A stretch of 53,799 nucleotides of DNA from a virus: IMG/VR virus record IMGVR_UViG_3300042988_002859, positions 1 to 53,799 of that record; one strand, written 5' to 3'. Under the pieces are notes generated by a model. It worked only from the letters and a program-made list of their open reading frames with translations. It searched no databases and was not told the origin of the DNA. Below are positions 34,838 through 40,953 of the stretch, piece by piece; position 1 is the stretch's first letter, and every line of letters begins with the position of its first letter. The translations under genes and the position numbers were made by a program.

Positions 34838-35334
34838 GTCTCTGGCCTCCGGCTCCTGGCGTACACCAACTCCCCGGTTTCCGGGTCTGGCACGCGATCG
34901 GCAAATGTCACGCCATGCGCTGCGCCAAAGGCGTACAGCCAATCAACGAAGGCCGTGGACAGCTTGCGGGTGAAATGGCGGCTTTGGATGCCCAGCAACA
35001 CCACTTCGCCGCGCAGCCCCCGGCCCATACGGGTGTCGCCGAACCTGGCCCATTCGTCGGCCAAGTCGGTGCGGGTGTCAATGCGGAATGCGCTGATGAG
35101 GATGCGTTTGGCGTCGTCGGCATCAGCCAGATCGCCGCCCACCTGTTTGGAAATCTCGCCAATCATGGCGTGGTAGCGCTGCTCGGCTTCCCGGCTTTTG
35201 CTTTGCTCCACCACCCTGATCGCCATGCGGTTTCCAGCCACGGCATGGGCTTTGACCAGGCGCCACACCGGGCCGCTCACAAGCTTGTGGGCCTCGATGG
35301 GGTTGGGCGGGATGTTGAATGTGGATTGGGTCAT
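34831..35334 (-). CDS. ninB: NinB-like recombination protein, 167 aa
   Basis: The ATG overlaps the previous stop (ATGA). The sequence has the NinB/Orf pattern: an N-terminal beta part, VVEQSKSREAEQRYHAMIGE (the part aligned with QNAKLWAMLGDIA in NinB), a basic centre, and VDWLYAFGAAHGV near the C-terminus. Lambda Orf/NinB binds single-stranded DNA and SSB and assists Red recombination. Here RecT and a YqaJ exonuclease lie in the other early operon. Confidence 0.7.
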   Translation of the reverse strand: MTQSTFNIPPNPIEAHKLVSGPVWRLVKAHAVAGNRMAIRVVEQSKSREAEQRYHAMIGEISKQVGGDLADADDAKRILISAFRIDTRTDLADEWARFGDTRMGRGLRGEVVLLGIQSRHFTRKLSTAFVDWLYAFGAAHGVTFADRVPDPETGELVYARSRRPETC

Positions 35335-35561
35335 GCGACCTCCCCCGGCTCCAGGTCAAGCGCCATCTGCGCACCGTCCGGCTTTGCTTTGCGTCCGCGC
35401 ACCTTGCCCACCCTGCCGCTTGGCTTGCGCTCCAGTGGCAGCATGGGAATACCGACTTTGGCCACGCACTTGGGGCCGTAATTGCCGGTGCGGCCACCGC
35501 GCTCCAGGGTGGAGGCCGGTGCGATCAAAGGGCGTCGGCAGGCAATACAGCGCAGGGTCAT
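35331..35561 (-). CDS. Small zinc-finger-like protein, 76 aa
   Basis: ATG 35559-35561 overlaps the RusA stop (ATGA). MTLRCIACRRPLIAPASTLE followed by NYGPKCVAKVG supplies a C-x2-C and a later Cys. Basic residues (LERKPSGRVGKVRGRKAK) fill the middle. This resembles the small Cys-rich phage proteins encoded beside NinB and RusA. Nucleic-acid binding is plausible but not shown. Confidence 0.55.
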   Translation of the reverse strand: MTLRCIACRRPLIAPASTLERGGRTGNYGPKCVAKVGIPMLPLERKPSGRVGKVRGRKAKPDGAQMALDLEPGEVA

Positions 35562-35920
35562 GCGGCCACCATTACCCGTACAAATCCACCCACACCCACA
35601 CCCTTCTGGATCGTCAGGCTCCAGTGCTTGTCGTCGACCCCAAGCACGTCGGCCAGCCCATCGAGGCCAGCTTTCATGCGCGCCAGTGCGTTGTCCAGAT
35701 CGAACTCTCGGCGCGTGGGCGCGTAAAACGTCAGCGTCAGGTGCAGTGCATCGGCACCCAATGGGCGTGCGCCTTGCTGGCGGGCAACGACGGCGCACGC
35801 CTCGCGGTAGGTTTTTTTGGCCTTGGCCAACACCGCCCAGTGCAGGCGAGCGTTTGGGCTTAGCGTCGTGGGTGGCCACGGTAGGGTGATCTCGATCTTG
35901 GGGGTTTTGTGAGTGGTCAT
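35558..35920 (-). CDS. rusA: RusA-like Holliday junction resolvase, 120 aa
   Basis: ATG 35918-35920 with GGAGG upstream. ITLPWPPTTLSPNARLHWAV at the start, then HLTLTFYAPTRREFDLDNAL with the acidic D-x-D pair, and LDGLADVLGVDDKHWS near the end match RusA endonucleases, including the catalytic aspartates. It cuts four-way junctions during recombination or packaging. The length is typical. Confidence 0.85.
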   Translation of the reverse strand: MTTHKTPKIEITLPWPPTTLSPNARLHWAVLAKAKKTYREACAVVARQQGARPLGADALHLTLTFYAPTRREFDLDNALARMKAGLDGLADVLGVDDKHWSLTIQKGVGVGGFVRVMVAA

Positions 35921-35994
35921 GCAACCTCCACGCGCAACACGTAACCAACCTCCGCCCAACTCAAGGGTGTCTCATCGATTCCGGGGCCGCGCAC
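35917..35994 (-). CDS. Possible 25-aa ORF overlapping the 82-aa gene
   Basis: A GTG at 35992-35994, inside the end of the 82-aa gene, opens 25 codons (VRGPGIDETPLSWAEVGYVL...) ending at the ATGA of RusA. It fills the only gap in this otherwise fully tiled operon, but there is no strong ribosome site and no known homologue. It may only serve translational coupling. Confidence 0.25.
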   Translation of the reverse strand: MRGPGIDETPLSWAEVGYVLRVEVA

Positions 35995-36209
35995 CCCGAC
36001 ACCTCGTCCGGGCCAGTCATGGCAGACTGCAGGTCGTCGGCAATGCCCTTGAAGTAGCCCGAACTCTCGGCGTCCAGCTTTTTGGCGTAGTCCCACACCC
36101 AAGATTTCCAGCCCGGGGTCTTGGCCAGCTCGATCAAGTGCGCCAGCGTGTGCGGGTATGTCCCAGGCTTGCCGGGTTGTGCTGATGACTCGGTAGGCTT
36201 GCATGTCAT
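35961..36209 (-). CDS. Hypothetical phage protein, 82 aa
   Basis: The ATG overlaps the helicase loader stop (ATGA). It is a helical protein (HTLAHLIELAKTPGWKSWVW, LDAESSGYFKGIADDLQSAM) with no recognised family. Position between the DnaC-like loader and RusA suggests a role in replication or recombination. Confidence 0.55.
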   Translation of the reverse strand: MTCKPTESSAQPGKPGTYPHTLAHLIELAKTPGWKSWVWDYAKKLDAESSGYFKGIADDLQSAMTGPDEVSGCAAPESMRHP

Positions 36210-36961
36210 GCCCTCCCCCGGTAGCTGTCCCAGCCAAAGCCCACGGCCTCGCCGCCGTCCTCGCGCAGACGGTCAAACACTCGTTCGCCCAGGTATGCCC
36301 GCACCTCGTCCCGCTCCAAGTTGGACAGCAGCAGGGTGGGGCGGCGCTCCTCGTAGCGCTCGTTGAGGATGTCGAACAGCAGGTGCTTCTCAAAATCGCT
36401 GCCCGACTGCACGCCCACTTCGTCCAAGATCAGCAAATCAGGCTGCACCAGCGTGGCCACGGCCTGGCTCTCGGTTTCGTGGCTGCCGCGGCTCCAGGTG
36501 TCGCGCACCCGGCGAATCGCACGCTGCACCGTGGTGAAAAGCACAGGGCGGCGCTTGCCCAGCAAGTGCATGCCAATCCCAACAGCCAGGTGCGTCTTGC
36601 CAGTGCCGGGCTTGCCGATGAACAACAGGCTGCGGCCAGTCTTGATGGCGCGGGCATCGAAGCTCTCGGCGTAATCCCGGGCAATGGCCAGGGCTTGGCG
36701 TTGGGCCTCGTTCTCGGCTTTGAAGTTGTCCAGGGTTCGGTCTTGAAAGCGCGCGGAAATGCCAGCGCCGCCGATCCGCTTGTGCCAAGCGGCCAGACGG
36801 GCCTCGCGCTCGGCAGCCTCAGCGCGTTCACGTCCACGCGCTTCACGATCGGCCATGCAGGCCGGGCACTGAGACCAGACGTTGCGAATCCAGTTGCGGG
36901 CGATGTATTCGCCGTGCACGTTGCAGCGGTCGGTGCGGATCTTGATGTCGGCCAGGTTCAC
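36206..36961 (-). CDS. DnaC-like helicase loader ATPase, 251 aa
   Basis: A GTG start overlaps the DUF1376 stop (GTGA). An N-terminal Cys/His cluster (CNVHGEY ... WSQCPACM) forms a likely zinc ribbon. SLLFIGKPGTGKTHLAVGIG is Walker A and PDLLILDEVGVQ is Walker B; LLLSNLERDE gives the sensor region. Such AAA+ loaders bring the host replicative helicase to the phage origin. The DUF1376 protein directly upstream is the likely initiator partner. Confidence 0.85.
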   Translation of the reverse strand: MNLADIKIRTDRCNVHGEYIARNWIRNVWSQCPACMADREARGRERAEAAEREARLAAWHKRIGGAGISARFQDRTLDNFKAENEAQRQALAIARDYAESFDARAIKTGRSLLFIGKPGTGKTHLAVGIGMHLLGKRRPVLFTTVQRAIRRVRDTWSRGSHETESQAVATLVQPDLLILDEVGVQSGSDFEKHLLFDILNERYEERRPTLLLSNLERDEVRAYLGERVFDRLREDGGEAVGFGWDSYRGRA

Positions 36962-37692
36962 AGCAGCCCCCCCTCGTAGGTCTTGGCGGCAAAGTTTTCG
37001 GCGGCAGGTACGCGGCGGGCGCTTGGCTTGCCAGCGCGGCCAAAAGTCACGGCCTTATCGCACCAATTCCGCCACGCGGCTTGCCAGTCCAGCATCGTGC
37101 TGCCCTTGGCCTGGTGGTGGTTGCGAAAGCTCTCCAGCTCGACAGCAAGGGTGATGCCCTTGGCTTCGGCGTAGACCACGCCCGTTTCGTTGGGGTAAAA
37201 GTCGCCGGGTAGCTTGGCAGCGCGCTTGCGCGCCAAATCTATATTTGGTATTGGTATTGGTATTGGTATTGGTATTGGTATTGGTGGCATTGCATCAGCA
37301 TCAGGTTTTGATGCCACGGCATCGCCTTCTTGATGCTGCGGCATTGCCGATGCATTGCCGGGTTCCGCCGCTTGCTTCTGCCAGCGCTTGTTCGCTTTCT
37401 CGCGCTGCTTTTGCTGCTTCTCGCGCATGGCATCAATTTCGGCATCAGCACGGTGGTTCACCCAGCCTTCTGGGGTCAGTTCGAAGTACTCCTGCAGCAC
37501 CGTTTGCACGGCTTCGCGCTGGGTGTCGGTGGTGGCCAACACCAGGCGGCAGACCGCGCGCAGCTCGGCCGGCAGGGGCTTTTCGTGGGTGTAGTAGGTG
37601 TCCAGCAGGCGCCGATACGCGGCGTCTTCTTCCCAGCTCAAATGCCGGGTGGCGCTCAGGTAGTCGCCGATGTGGAAGGGGTAAAAGTTCAT
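36958..37692 (-). CDS. DUF1376-type replication initiation protein, 244 aa
   Basis: The ATG overlaps a 31-aa ORF stop (ATGA). MNFYPFHIGDYLSATRHLSW is the typical DUF1376 (YdaU) start, followed by a winged-helix region. Then comes a Gln/Lys linker, a run of about six Ile-Pro dipeptides (PIPIPIPIPIPIPN, around residues 137-150), and a C-terminal helical domain (LESFRNHHQAKGSTMLDWQA). The last domain resembles that of phage replication O-like proteins. The Ile-Pro run is encoded by a 6-bp tandem repeat, so its length can change without breaking the frame. Confidence 0.75.
   Translation of the reverse strand: MNFYPFHIGDYLSATRHLSWEEDAAYRRLLDTYYTHEKPLPAELRAVCRLVLATTDTQREAVQTVLQEYFELTPEGWVNHRADAEIDAMREKQQKQREKANKRWQKQAAEPGNASAMPQHQEGDAVASKPDADAMPPIPIPIPIPIPIPNIDLARKRAAKLPGDFYPNETGVVYAEAKGITLAVELESFRNHHQAKGSTMLDWQAAWRNWCDKAVTFGRAGKPSARRVPAAENFAAKTYEGGLL
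37245..37285. repeat. TTGGTA hexanucleotide tandem repeat, ~6.8 copies
   Basis: Six perfect TTGGTA units plus a partial one lie inside the DUF1376 gene. On the coding strand they give alternating Ile-Pro codons in an interdomain linker. Because the unit is 6 bp, slippage adds or removes whole dipeptides. Confidence 0.95.
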
Positions 37693-37784
37693 GCCTCACC
37701 CTCCCCGGGCAGCGCGATTACCTGCTTTTCAAGGCTGGTACCCGGCACGATGGCGGGCCATGGTTTTTTGATGGGCGTGTTCAT
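37689..37784 (-). CDS. Coupled 31-aa ORF
   Basis: The ATG (37782-37784) overlaps the previous stop by one base (TGATG) and the stop (37689-37691) overlaps the DUF1376 ATG (ATGA). The peptide begins MNTPIKKPWPAIVPGTSLEK and ends ALPGEGEA. No motif. Seamless tiling on both sides supports translation, and its GGGGAGGGTGAGG end supplies the ribosome site for DUF1376. Confidence 0.5.
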   Translation of the reverse strand: MNTPIKKPWPAIVPGTSLEKQVIALPGEGEA

Positions 37785-38038
37785 CACAGTCCGCCTTTGG
37801 TTGGAACAAGTTGTGACGATCCGAAGACCCCGCTGATGCGCGACTGGTGCACCATCAGCACATGCTCAGACCCATACAGAGTTACCTCAATCAAGTGCGC
37901 GATGTACTCGGACGCAGAAATACCCAGCTCGTGACACTTTCGGTCGAGGTCACTCTTGGTTTCAAAGTGCAGGCATGCGGTGACCTTTTCGGCGCGCTTG
38001 CCGGTGAAGTTGTGTCGGCTGAATGCAATGGCGTTCAT
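37784..38038 (-). CDS. Ribbon-helix-helix-like small protein, paralogue of 39367-39618, 84 aa
   Basis: The ATG overlaps the preceding stop (ATGA). A short basic start (MNAIAFSRHNFTGKRAEKVT) leads to ACLHFETKSDLDRKCHELGI and SASEYIAHLIEVTLYG. This is the strand-helix-helix layout of Arc/CopG/MobC-like DNA-binding folds. The RKCHELGI-S-SEY core is shared with the plus-strand gene right after the repressor. A regulatory role is inferred. Confidence 0.6.
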   Translation of the reverse strand: MNAIAFSRHNFTGKRAEKVTACLHFETKSDLDRKCHELGISASEYIAHLIEVTLYGSEHVLMVHQSRISGVFGSSQLVPTKGGL

Positions 38039-38352
38039 GGCGTGTACTCGTCGCCACCATTGAGAAAGATCGGCTTATCCAGGCTCTGACCGATCGCGTG
38101 CGCAGTCTGGAGACTCATCAGGCCGACAAGATGCGTTATGAGCTTGCACAGGTCGGCACCAGGGGGCAGTTCTGCGCCTATCGCTTGCGCCCTGCTGGCG
38201 AACTCACGGAGGCTCAAAGCGAGCCCACACATCTCATCTGTCAACCGTGCTTCGAGGGTGGAAAGAAGAGCGTCCTTGTCGTTGAGCAATTCCCGGCATT
38301 CCTGCGCTAAAGGTGCAACGTGTGCAAGGAGGAATTTTCCGGCTGATGTCAT
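38035..38352 (-). CDS. Hypothetical early phage protein, 105 aa
   Basis: ATG 38350-38352 overlaps the cro-like stop (ATGA). It is a helical protein (MTSAGKFLLAHVAPLAQECR, DALLSTLEARLTDEMCGLAL) with no known motif. As second gene of the early-left operon it could be a CII-like or host-modifying factor, but nothing in the sequence shows this. Confidence 0.55.
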   Translation of the reverse strand: MTSAGKFLLAHVAPLAQECRELLNDKDALLSTLEARLTDEMCGLALSLREFASRAQAIGAELPPGADLCKLITHLVGLMSLQTAHAIGQSLDKPIFLNGGDEYTP

Positions 38353-38579
38353 GACTTGGCCTCCCGCTGGGCCAGCTCTGGCCAGATCAGGTGTGCGCGC
38401 TTCTGACACAACATCGACCGATGAAGCTCACCACCGGTAACGATTTCCAGCCGCATCGCCTCTTCTGGCGCCATGTCCCGCCGACCAGTGAGGCACTGAT
38501 AGAGGTAGTCTGAGTTGGTGTTGTGCAGGGCGGCAAGCTCGGTGCGCCGCTTTGCGGTGATGGTTTGAGGTGCGTTCAT
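38349..38579 (-). CDS. Cro-like helix-turn-helix regulator, 76 aa
   Basis: First gene of the early-left operon, divergent from the repressor. MNAPQTITAKRRTELAALHN, then SDYLYQCLTGRRDMAPEEAM, RLEIVTGGELHRSML form the four-helix YdaS/Cro-type fold. Its ATG lies 6 nt from the -10 hexamer of the promoter, so the transcript probably starts at or near the ATG, giving a leaderless mRNA. It is expected to bind the same 13-bp operators as the repressor. Confidence 0.75.
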   Translation of the reverse strand: MNAPQTITAKRRTELAALHNTNSDYLYQCLTGRRDMAPEEAMRLEIVTGGELHRSMLCQKRAHLIWPELAQREAKS

Positions 38580-38585
38580 GCCGGC

Positions 38586-38614
38586 ATCCTAGCGTAACGC
38601 TATGCACTAGTCAA
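38586..38614 (-). promoter_or_regulatory. Early-left (cro) promoter
   Basis: On the minus strand TTGACT (38614-38609), a 17-nt spacer and TAGGAT (38591-38586) form a good sigma-70 promoter. The perfect operator TAGCGTAACGCTA fills most of the spacer, so a bound repressor would block polymerase. The predicted start falls at about the first base of the cro-like ATG. Confidence 0.75.
38590..38602. promoter_or_regulatory. Operator O1 (perfect 13-bp palindrome)
   Basis: TAGCGTAACGCTA is a perfect inverted repeat about a central base, inside the spacer of the leftward promoter. It matches sites at 40439-40451 and 40459-40471. It is probably the strongest repressor/Cro site. Confidence 0.75.
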
Positions 38615-38625
38615 GCGAAACGCCT
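38613..38625. promoter_or_regulatory. Operator O2 (imperfect)
   Basis: AAGCGAAACGCCT keeps AGCG and CGC in the same register as O1. Its centre is 23 bp from O1, about two helical turns, and it touches the leftward -35. Confidence 0.5.
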
Positions 38626-38633
38626 GAAAACAC

Positions 38634-38646
38634 AAGCACAACGCTA
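38634..38646. promoter_or_regulatory. Operator O3 (imperfect)
   Basis: AAGCACAACGCTA has a perfect right half and a diverged left half, centred 21 bp from O2 and 16 bp before the repressor ATG (38663). It suits autorepression. No strong sigma-70 promoter for the repressor itself is visible in this gap. Confidence 0.5.
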
Positions 38647-38662
38647 GAAGCAAGGCGGAATA

Positions 38663-39370
38663 ATGACTTCAACCATGAAAACCGAGAGTTCAGACCCGTT
38701 TGTCCAAGCGCTTGCGAGCCTTTGTGAGCGCCATGGTGGGCACAAGGCTGTGGCGCAGCGCATCGGCGTGAGTGCCGAAAACCTGTGGCAAATCCTCAAT
38801 GGCATTCGCCTCCCCTCGGGCAACCCTCGCGGTGTGGGGCCCCGGCTGAGGGCGGCGATTGCCTCCACCTACCCCGATTGGCTTGAGCGGCATCCAGTGG
38901 CTGTTGGCGATCCACCGGGCAAGCTGCCCATCAGCCTTGATGCCAACCCCGACTACCCTGCCGTTCGCCGTGTCCGCATCAAGGCGTTAGCCGGTGTGAA
39001 TGGCTATGCCGTCGAGCACATGGACGAGGACGGGCCGCCCATCGTGTTTCGGGCCGACTGGTTTCGGGCGCACGGCTACCGGCCCGACAAGCTGGTGGCC
39101 CTGCGGGTGTGCGGGCAGTCGATGGAGCCCAGCTTGTACGAGGGCGATTTAATCGTGGTCAACACGCAACAAACAGAGCCCAAGGATGGTCGGGTGTTCG
39201 TGGTGCTTTATGAGGGCGTTGTGTCCGTCAAGCGCTTGGTGCGCGATGCCGGCGCCTGGTGGCTGGAGTCGGACAACGCCGACAAGCGGGCGTTCCCGCG
39301 CAAGGCCTGCACGGATGAAACCACCGTGCCTGTGGGTGAGGTGGTCTACAAGCAGAGTGAGCGGATATGA
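38663..39370 (+). CDS. cI: LexA/CI-type phage repressor, 235 aa
   Basis: The ATG has AAGGCGG upstream. Residues about 25-50 (GHKAVAQRIGVSAENLWQIL) form an N-terminal helix-turn-helix. The C-terminal S24 domain has CGQSMEPSLYEGDLIVV with Ser153 and VSVKR with Lys190. The 37-residue spacing equals that of LexA Ser119/Lys156. A cleavage site Ala110-Gly111 lies in IKALAGVNG. RecA-stimulated self-cleavage should therefore lift repression after DNA damage. It diverges from cro over three operators; the early-right promoter carries two more. Confidence 0.9.
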   Translation: MTSTMKTESSDPFVQALASLCERHGGHKAVAQRIGVSAENLWQILNGIRLPSGNPRGVGPRLRAAIASTYPDWLERHPVAVGDPPGKLPISLDANPDYPAVRRVRIKALAGVNGYAVEHMDEDGPPIVFRADWFRAHGYRPDKLVALRVCGQSMEPSLYEGDLIVVNTQQTEPKDGRVFVVLYEGVVSVKRLVRDAGAWWLESDNADKRAFPRKACTDETTVPVGEVVYKQSERI

Positions 39371-39618
39371 GTCCTGTGTTTTCTCGGTCCAGCATTGGCG
39401 GCAAGAAGAATTCGGAGATCAAAGCCCGGGTGTCTGATGAGACCAAGTTCGCGCTCCAGCGCAAGTGTCATGAGCTGGGCATCACCGAGTCCGAGTACCT
39501 GGACAAGCTTGTCAACATCTCCCTGTTTGGCATTGACGAGGTGATCGAGGGCGAAAGGCAAAAAGCCCAAGGCATAGTAGGTTTGTGGAACAAAGTGACC
39601 ACCATGGGAGGACGATAA
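39367..39618 (+). CDS. Ribbon-helix-helix-like small protein, paralogue of 37784-38038, 83 aa
   Basis: The ATG overlaps the repressor stop (ATGA). After MSPVFSRSSIGGKKNSEIKA comes RVSDETKFALQRKCHELGI and TESEYLDKLVNISLFG, the strand-helix-helix of Arc/CopG-like folds. It shares RKCHELGI-(S/T)-SEY, the following Leu pattern and an LFG/LYG turn with the minus-strand early gene. It is co-expressed with the repressor, so the two paralogues belong to opposite lifestyles. A DNA-binding role is inferred. Confidence 0.65.
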   Translation: MSPVFSRSSIGGKKNSEIKARVSDETKFALQRKCHELGITESEYLDKLVNISLFGIDEVIEGERQKAQGIVGLWNKVTTMGGR

Positions 39619-39658
39619 TTTTGTTAAATAAATGCTCCATCAACCAAAAGGAGTATTT

Positions 39659-39781
39659 ATGAAGTTTCTAGCAGCCATCGCCCTGTGCGTCGCCAGTTTG
39701 TCGGCCTTTGCTCACTCGGGCGGCACCGACTCCAATAAGTGTCACACCAACAGCAAAACCGGCTACTACCACTGCCACTGA
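39659..39781 (+). CDS. YHYH-type exported mini-protein, 40 aa
   Basis: AAGGAG precedes the ATG. Residues 1-18 form a signal peptide (MKFLAAIALCVASLSAFA). The mature part, HSGGTDSNKCHTNSKTGYYH plus a Cys-His end, is the full His/Cys-rich YHYH motif (H-x-GG-x-D-x-x-x-C-H ... TG-x-YHCH) found in small periplasmic proteins of unknown function, with a likely metal site. It sits in the lysogenic operon between the repressor and its terminator, so it is probably expressed in the lysogen. Confidence 0.7.
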   Translation: MKFLAAIALCVASLSAFAHSGGTDSNKCHTNSKTGYYHCH

Positions 39782-39793
39782 GGACGTGAAATC

Positions 39794-40144
39794 ATGAGGC
39801 AAGTTTTCATTGGCTTCGTTTTGGCTACAGCATCCCTTGTGGCCAGCGCATCGTGTTTTGGTTCTGGCTCCACAACCACCTGCACCGATGCAAGTGGCAA
39901 CAACTACAGTACCTACCGCAGCGGTAACGGCAGTCACACCTACGGCAGCAACGCCAATACCGGGTCCACCTGGAACCAAAGCACCTACCGCAACGGCAAC
40001 ACATCGAGCACCTACGGCACCGCTTCAGATGGCAGCACCTGGAATTCGACCACATTCAACAACGGCAGCTCGACCACCACGTTCGGCACCGATAGCCGAG
40101 GCAACACCTTCACCAGAACGTGTAGCGCGGCGGGATGCTTCTGA
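39794..40144 (+). CDS. Exported Ser/Thr/Gly/Asn-rich repeat protein, 116 aa
   Basis: Residues 1-19 form a signal peptide (MRQVFIGFVLATASLVASA) with Cys at 21. The rest consists of imperfect repeats of about 20 residues, each with a G-S/T-(T/S)-YG-T or S-T-W-N unit (YRSGNGSHTYGSNANTGSTW, YRNGNTSSTYGTASDGSTWN). It ends with two Cys residues. Low-complexity exported beta-repeat proteins often reach the surface. In the lysogen-expressed operon this may be a conversion or superinfection-exclusion protein (inference). Confidence 0.6.
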   Translation: MRQVFIGFVLATASLVASASCFGSGSTTTCTDASGNNYSTYRSGNGSHTYGSNANTGSTWNQSTYRNGNTSSTYGTASDGSTWNSTTFNNGSSTTTFGTDSRGNTFTRTCSAAGCF

Positions 40145-40152
40145 GGCGCGCC

Positions 40153-40320
40153 ATGCGAGTGCTTGGATGGATTCTCATTGGCCTTGGCGTTTTGCTGGGC
40201 ATCGGCGGGGCTGCAACCGCCATGAAACCCAGCATCTACCCCATAGCCACAATCATCGGCGCCTTCGCCATCCCGGCTCTGCTGATCTATGCTGGGTGGA
40301 TCCTGGTCCAAAAGAAATAA
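40153..40320 (+). CDS. Small two-TM membrane protein, 55 aa
   Basis: I use ATG 40153-40155 with GAGG just upstream; an ATG at 40135 is the alternative. Two hydrophobic helices (LGWILIGLGVLLGIGGAA, IATIIGAFAIPALLIYAGWI) flank a short loop, ending in QKK. It is the last gene before a strong terminator. Small membrane proteins in this position often mediate superinfection exclusion; that is inference. Confidence 0.65.
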   Translation: MRVLGWILIGLGVLLGIGGAATAMKPSIYPIATIIGAFAIPALLIYAGWILVQKK

Positions 40321-40341
40321 CAAGCGCTGCACCCTACACAC

Positions 40342-40363
40342 ACCGCCTCCGGGCGGTTTTTTT
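40342..40363 (+). terminator. Rho-independent terminator of the repressor operon
   Basis: ACCGCC and GGCGGT pair across a TCCG loop and are followed by seven T. It separates the lysogenic operon from the early-right promoter about 90 bp on. Confidence 0.85.
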
Positions 40364-40438
40364 ACGCCCGCCGCAGACCGCCGCGCCGCTGCATGGCTCC
40401 GCTTGGCTCTGTGTGCCGCAATTTTTTTGCCCGACAAC

Positions 40439-40451
40439 TAGCGTAACGCTT
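40439..40451. promoter_or_regulatory. Operator O4 at the early-right promoter
   Basis: TAGCGTAACGCTT differs from O1 only in the last base. It overlaps the first two bases of the -35 hexamer. Confidence 0.7.
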
Positions 40452-40478
40452 GACATATTAGCGATTCGCTAGTACAGT
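40450..40478 (+). promoter_or_regulatory. Early-right promoter
   Basis: TTGACA (40450-40455), a 17-nt spacer and TACAGT (40473-40478) form a sigma-70 promoter with a perfect -35. The spacer contains the palindrome TAGCGATTCGCTA, the same layout as the leftward promoter. Transcription should start near 40485 and run into the long leader before 40998. Confidence 0.8.
40459..40471. promoter_or_regulatory. Operator O5 in the early-right spacer
   Basis: TAGCGATTCGCTA is an inverted repeat with 5-bp arms, centred 20 bp from O4, between -35 and -10. Confidence 0.7.
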
Positions 40479-40618
40479 TCCACCCCATCGCAGCGATGCA
40501 GCGAAACGACCCAGCCCCAGCGATACGGGGGCGCACCGAACAGGATGCAAACGGGGGTCCAGGTCCGAAGGGGCCGCAGCACAAAAGCAACGCCGCGTGG
40601 GTGATCGCACCCCAAGCA

Positions 40619-40632
40619 GGCTCTTTAAAACC
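40619..40632 (+). promoter_or_regulatory. boxA-like antitermination element
   Basis: GGCTCTTTAAAACC resembles the boxA core GCTCTTTA of nut sites and rRNA leaders. It lies about 135 nt after the predicted early-right start and is followed by a small hairpin at 40649-40670, though with a larger loop than a typical boxB. Confidence 0.4.
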
Positions 40633-40641
40633 GCTGCACAG

Positions 40642-40953
40642 ATGAATAGGCGCACACAGTTGAAAGCGCCCTGCCCTTGTCCCTGCCGGGCAGAACGCAA
40701 AACGGCAGAAAACTGGTCCTCCCTGGCTGAGCGTGGCGCGTGCTGCGCGTTGACGCCACAGGGCCTGATCTTCACAGACGCCTACCCACGATGGCGCGGT
40801 AATCGTGGGCAAGCGGCACCCTGCCGGGCTGGCAGAGGTGCCGCGCAGACACCCCAGCGGTGTCTGTTGTGCGGGTTCATGGGTGCAGTCGGTTGGCGCG
40901 GCTGCTTTTTGTCGAGTCTTCTTGTTAGGGAAAAGAAACACTGCCCCATGTGA
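40642..40953 (+). CDS. Icd-like ORF within the early leader, 103 aa
   Basis: The frame from ATG 40642 gives MNRRTQLKAPCPCPCRAERK, then AENWSSLAERGACCALTPQG, TDAYPRWRG and TPQRCLLCGFMGAV. This wording resembles predicted host cell-division inhibitor Icd-like proteins of P1/P4-type prophages. No good ribosome site is present and the codons run through strong RNA hairpins, so the similarity may reflect a conserved RNA and not a protein. Confidence 0.3.
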   Translation: MNRRTQLKAPCPCPCRAERKTAENWSSLAERGACCALTPQGLIFTDAYPRWRGNRGQAAPCRAGRGAAQTPQRCLLCGFMGAVGWRGCFLSSLLVREKKHCPM

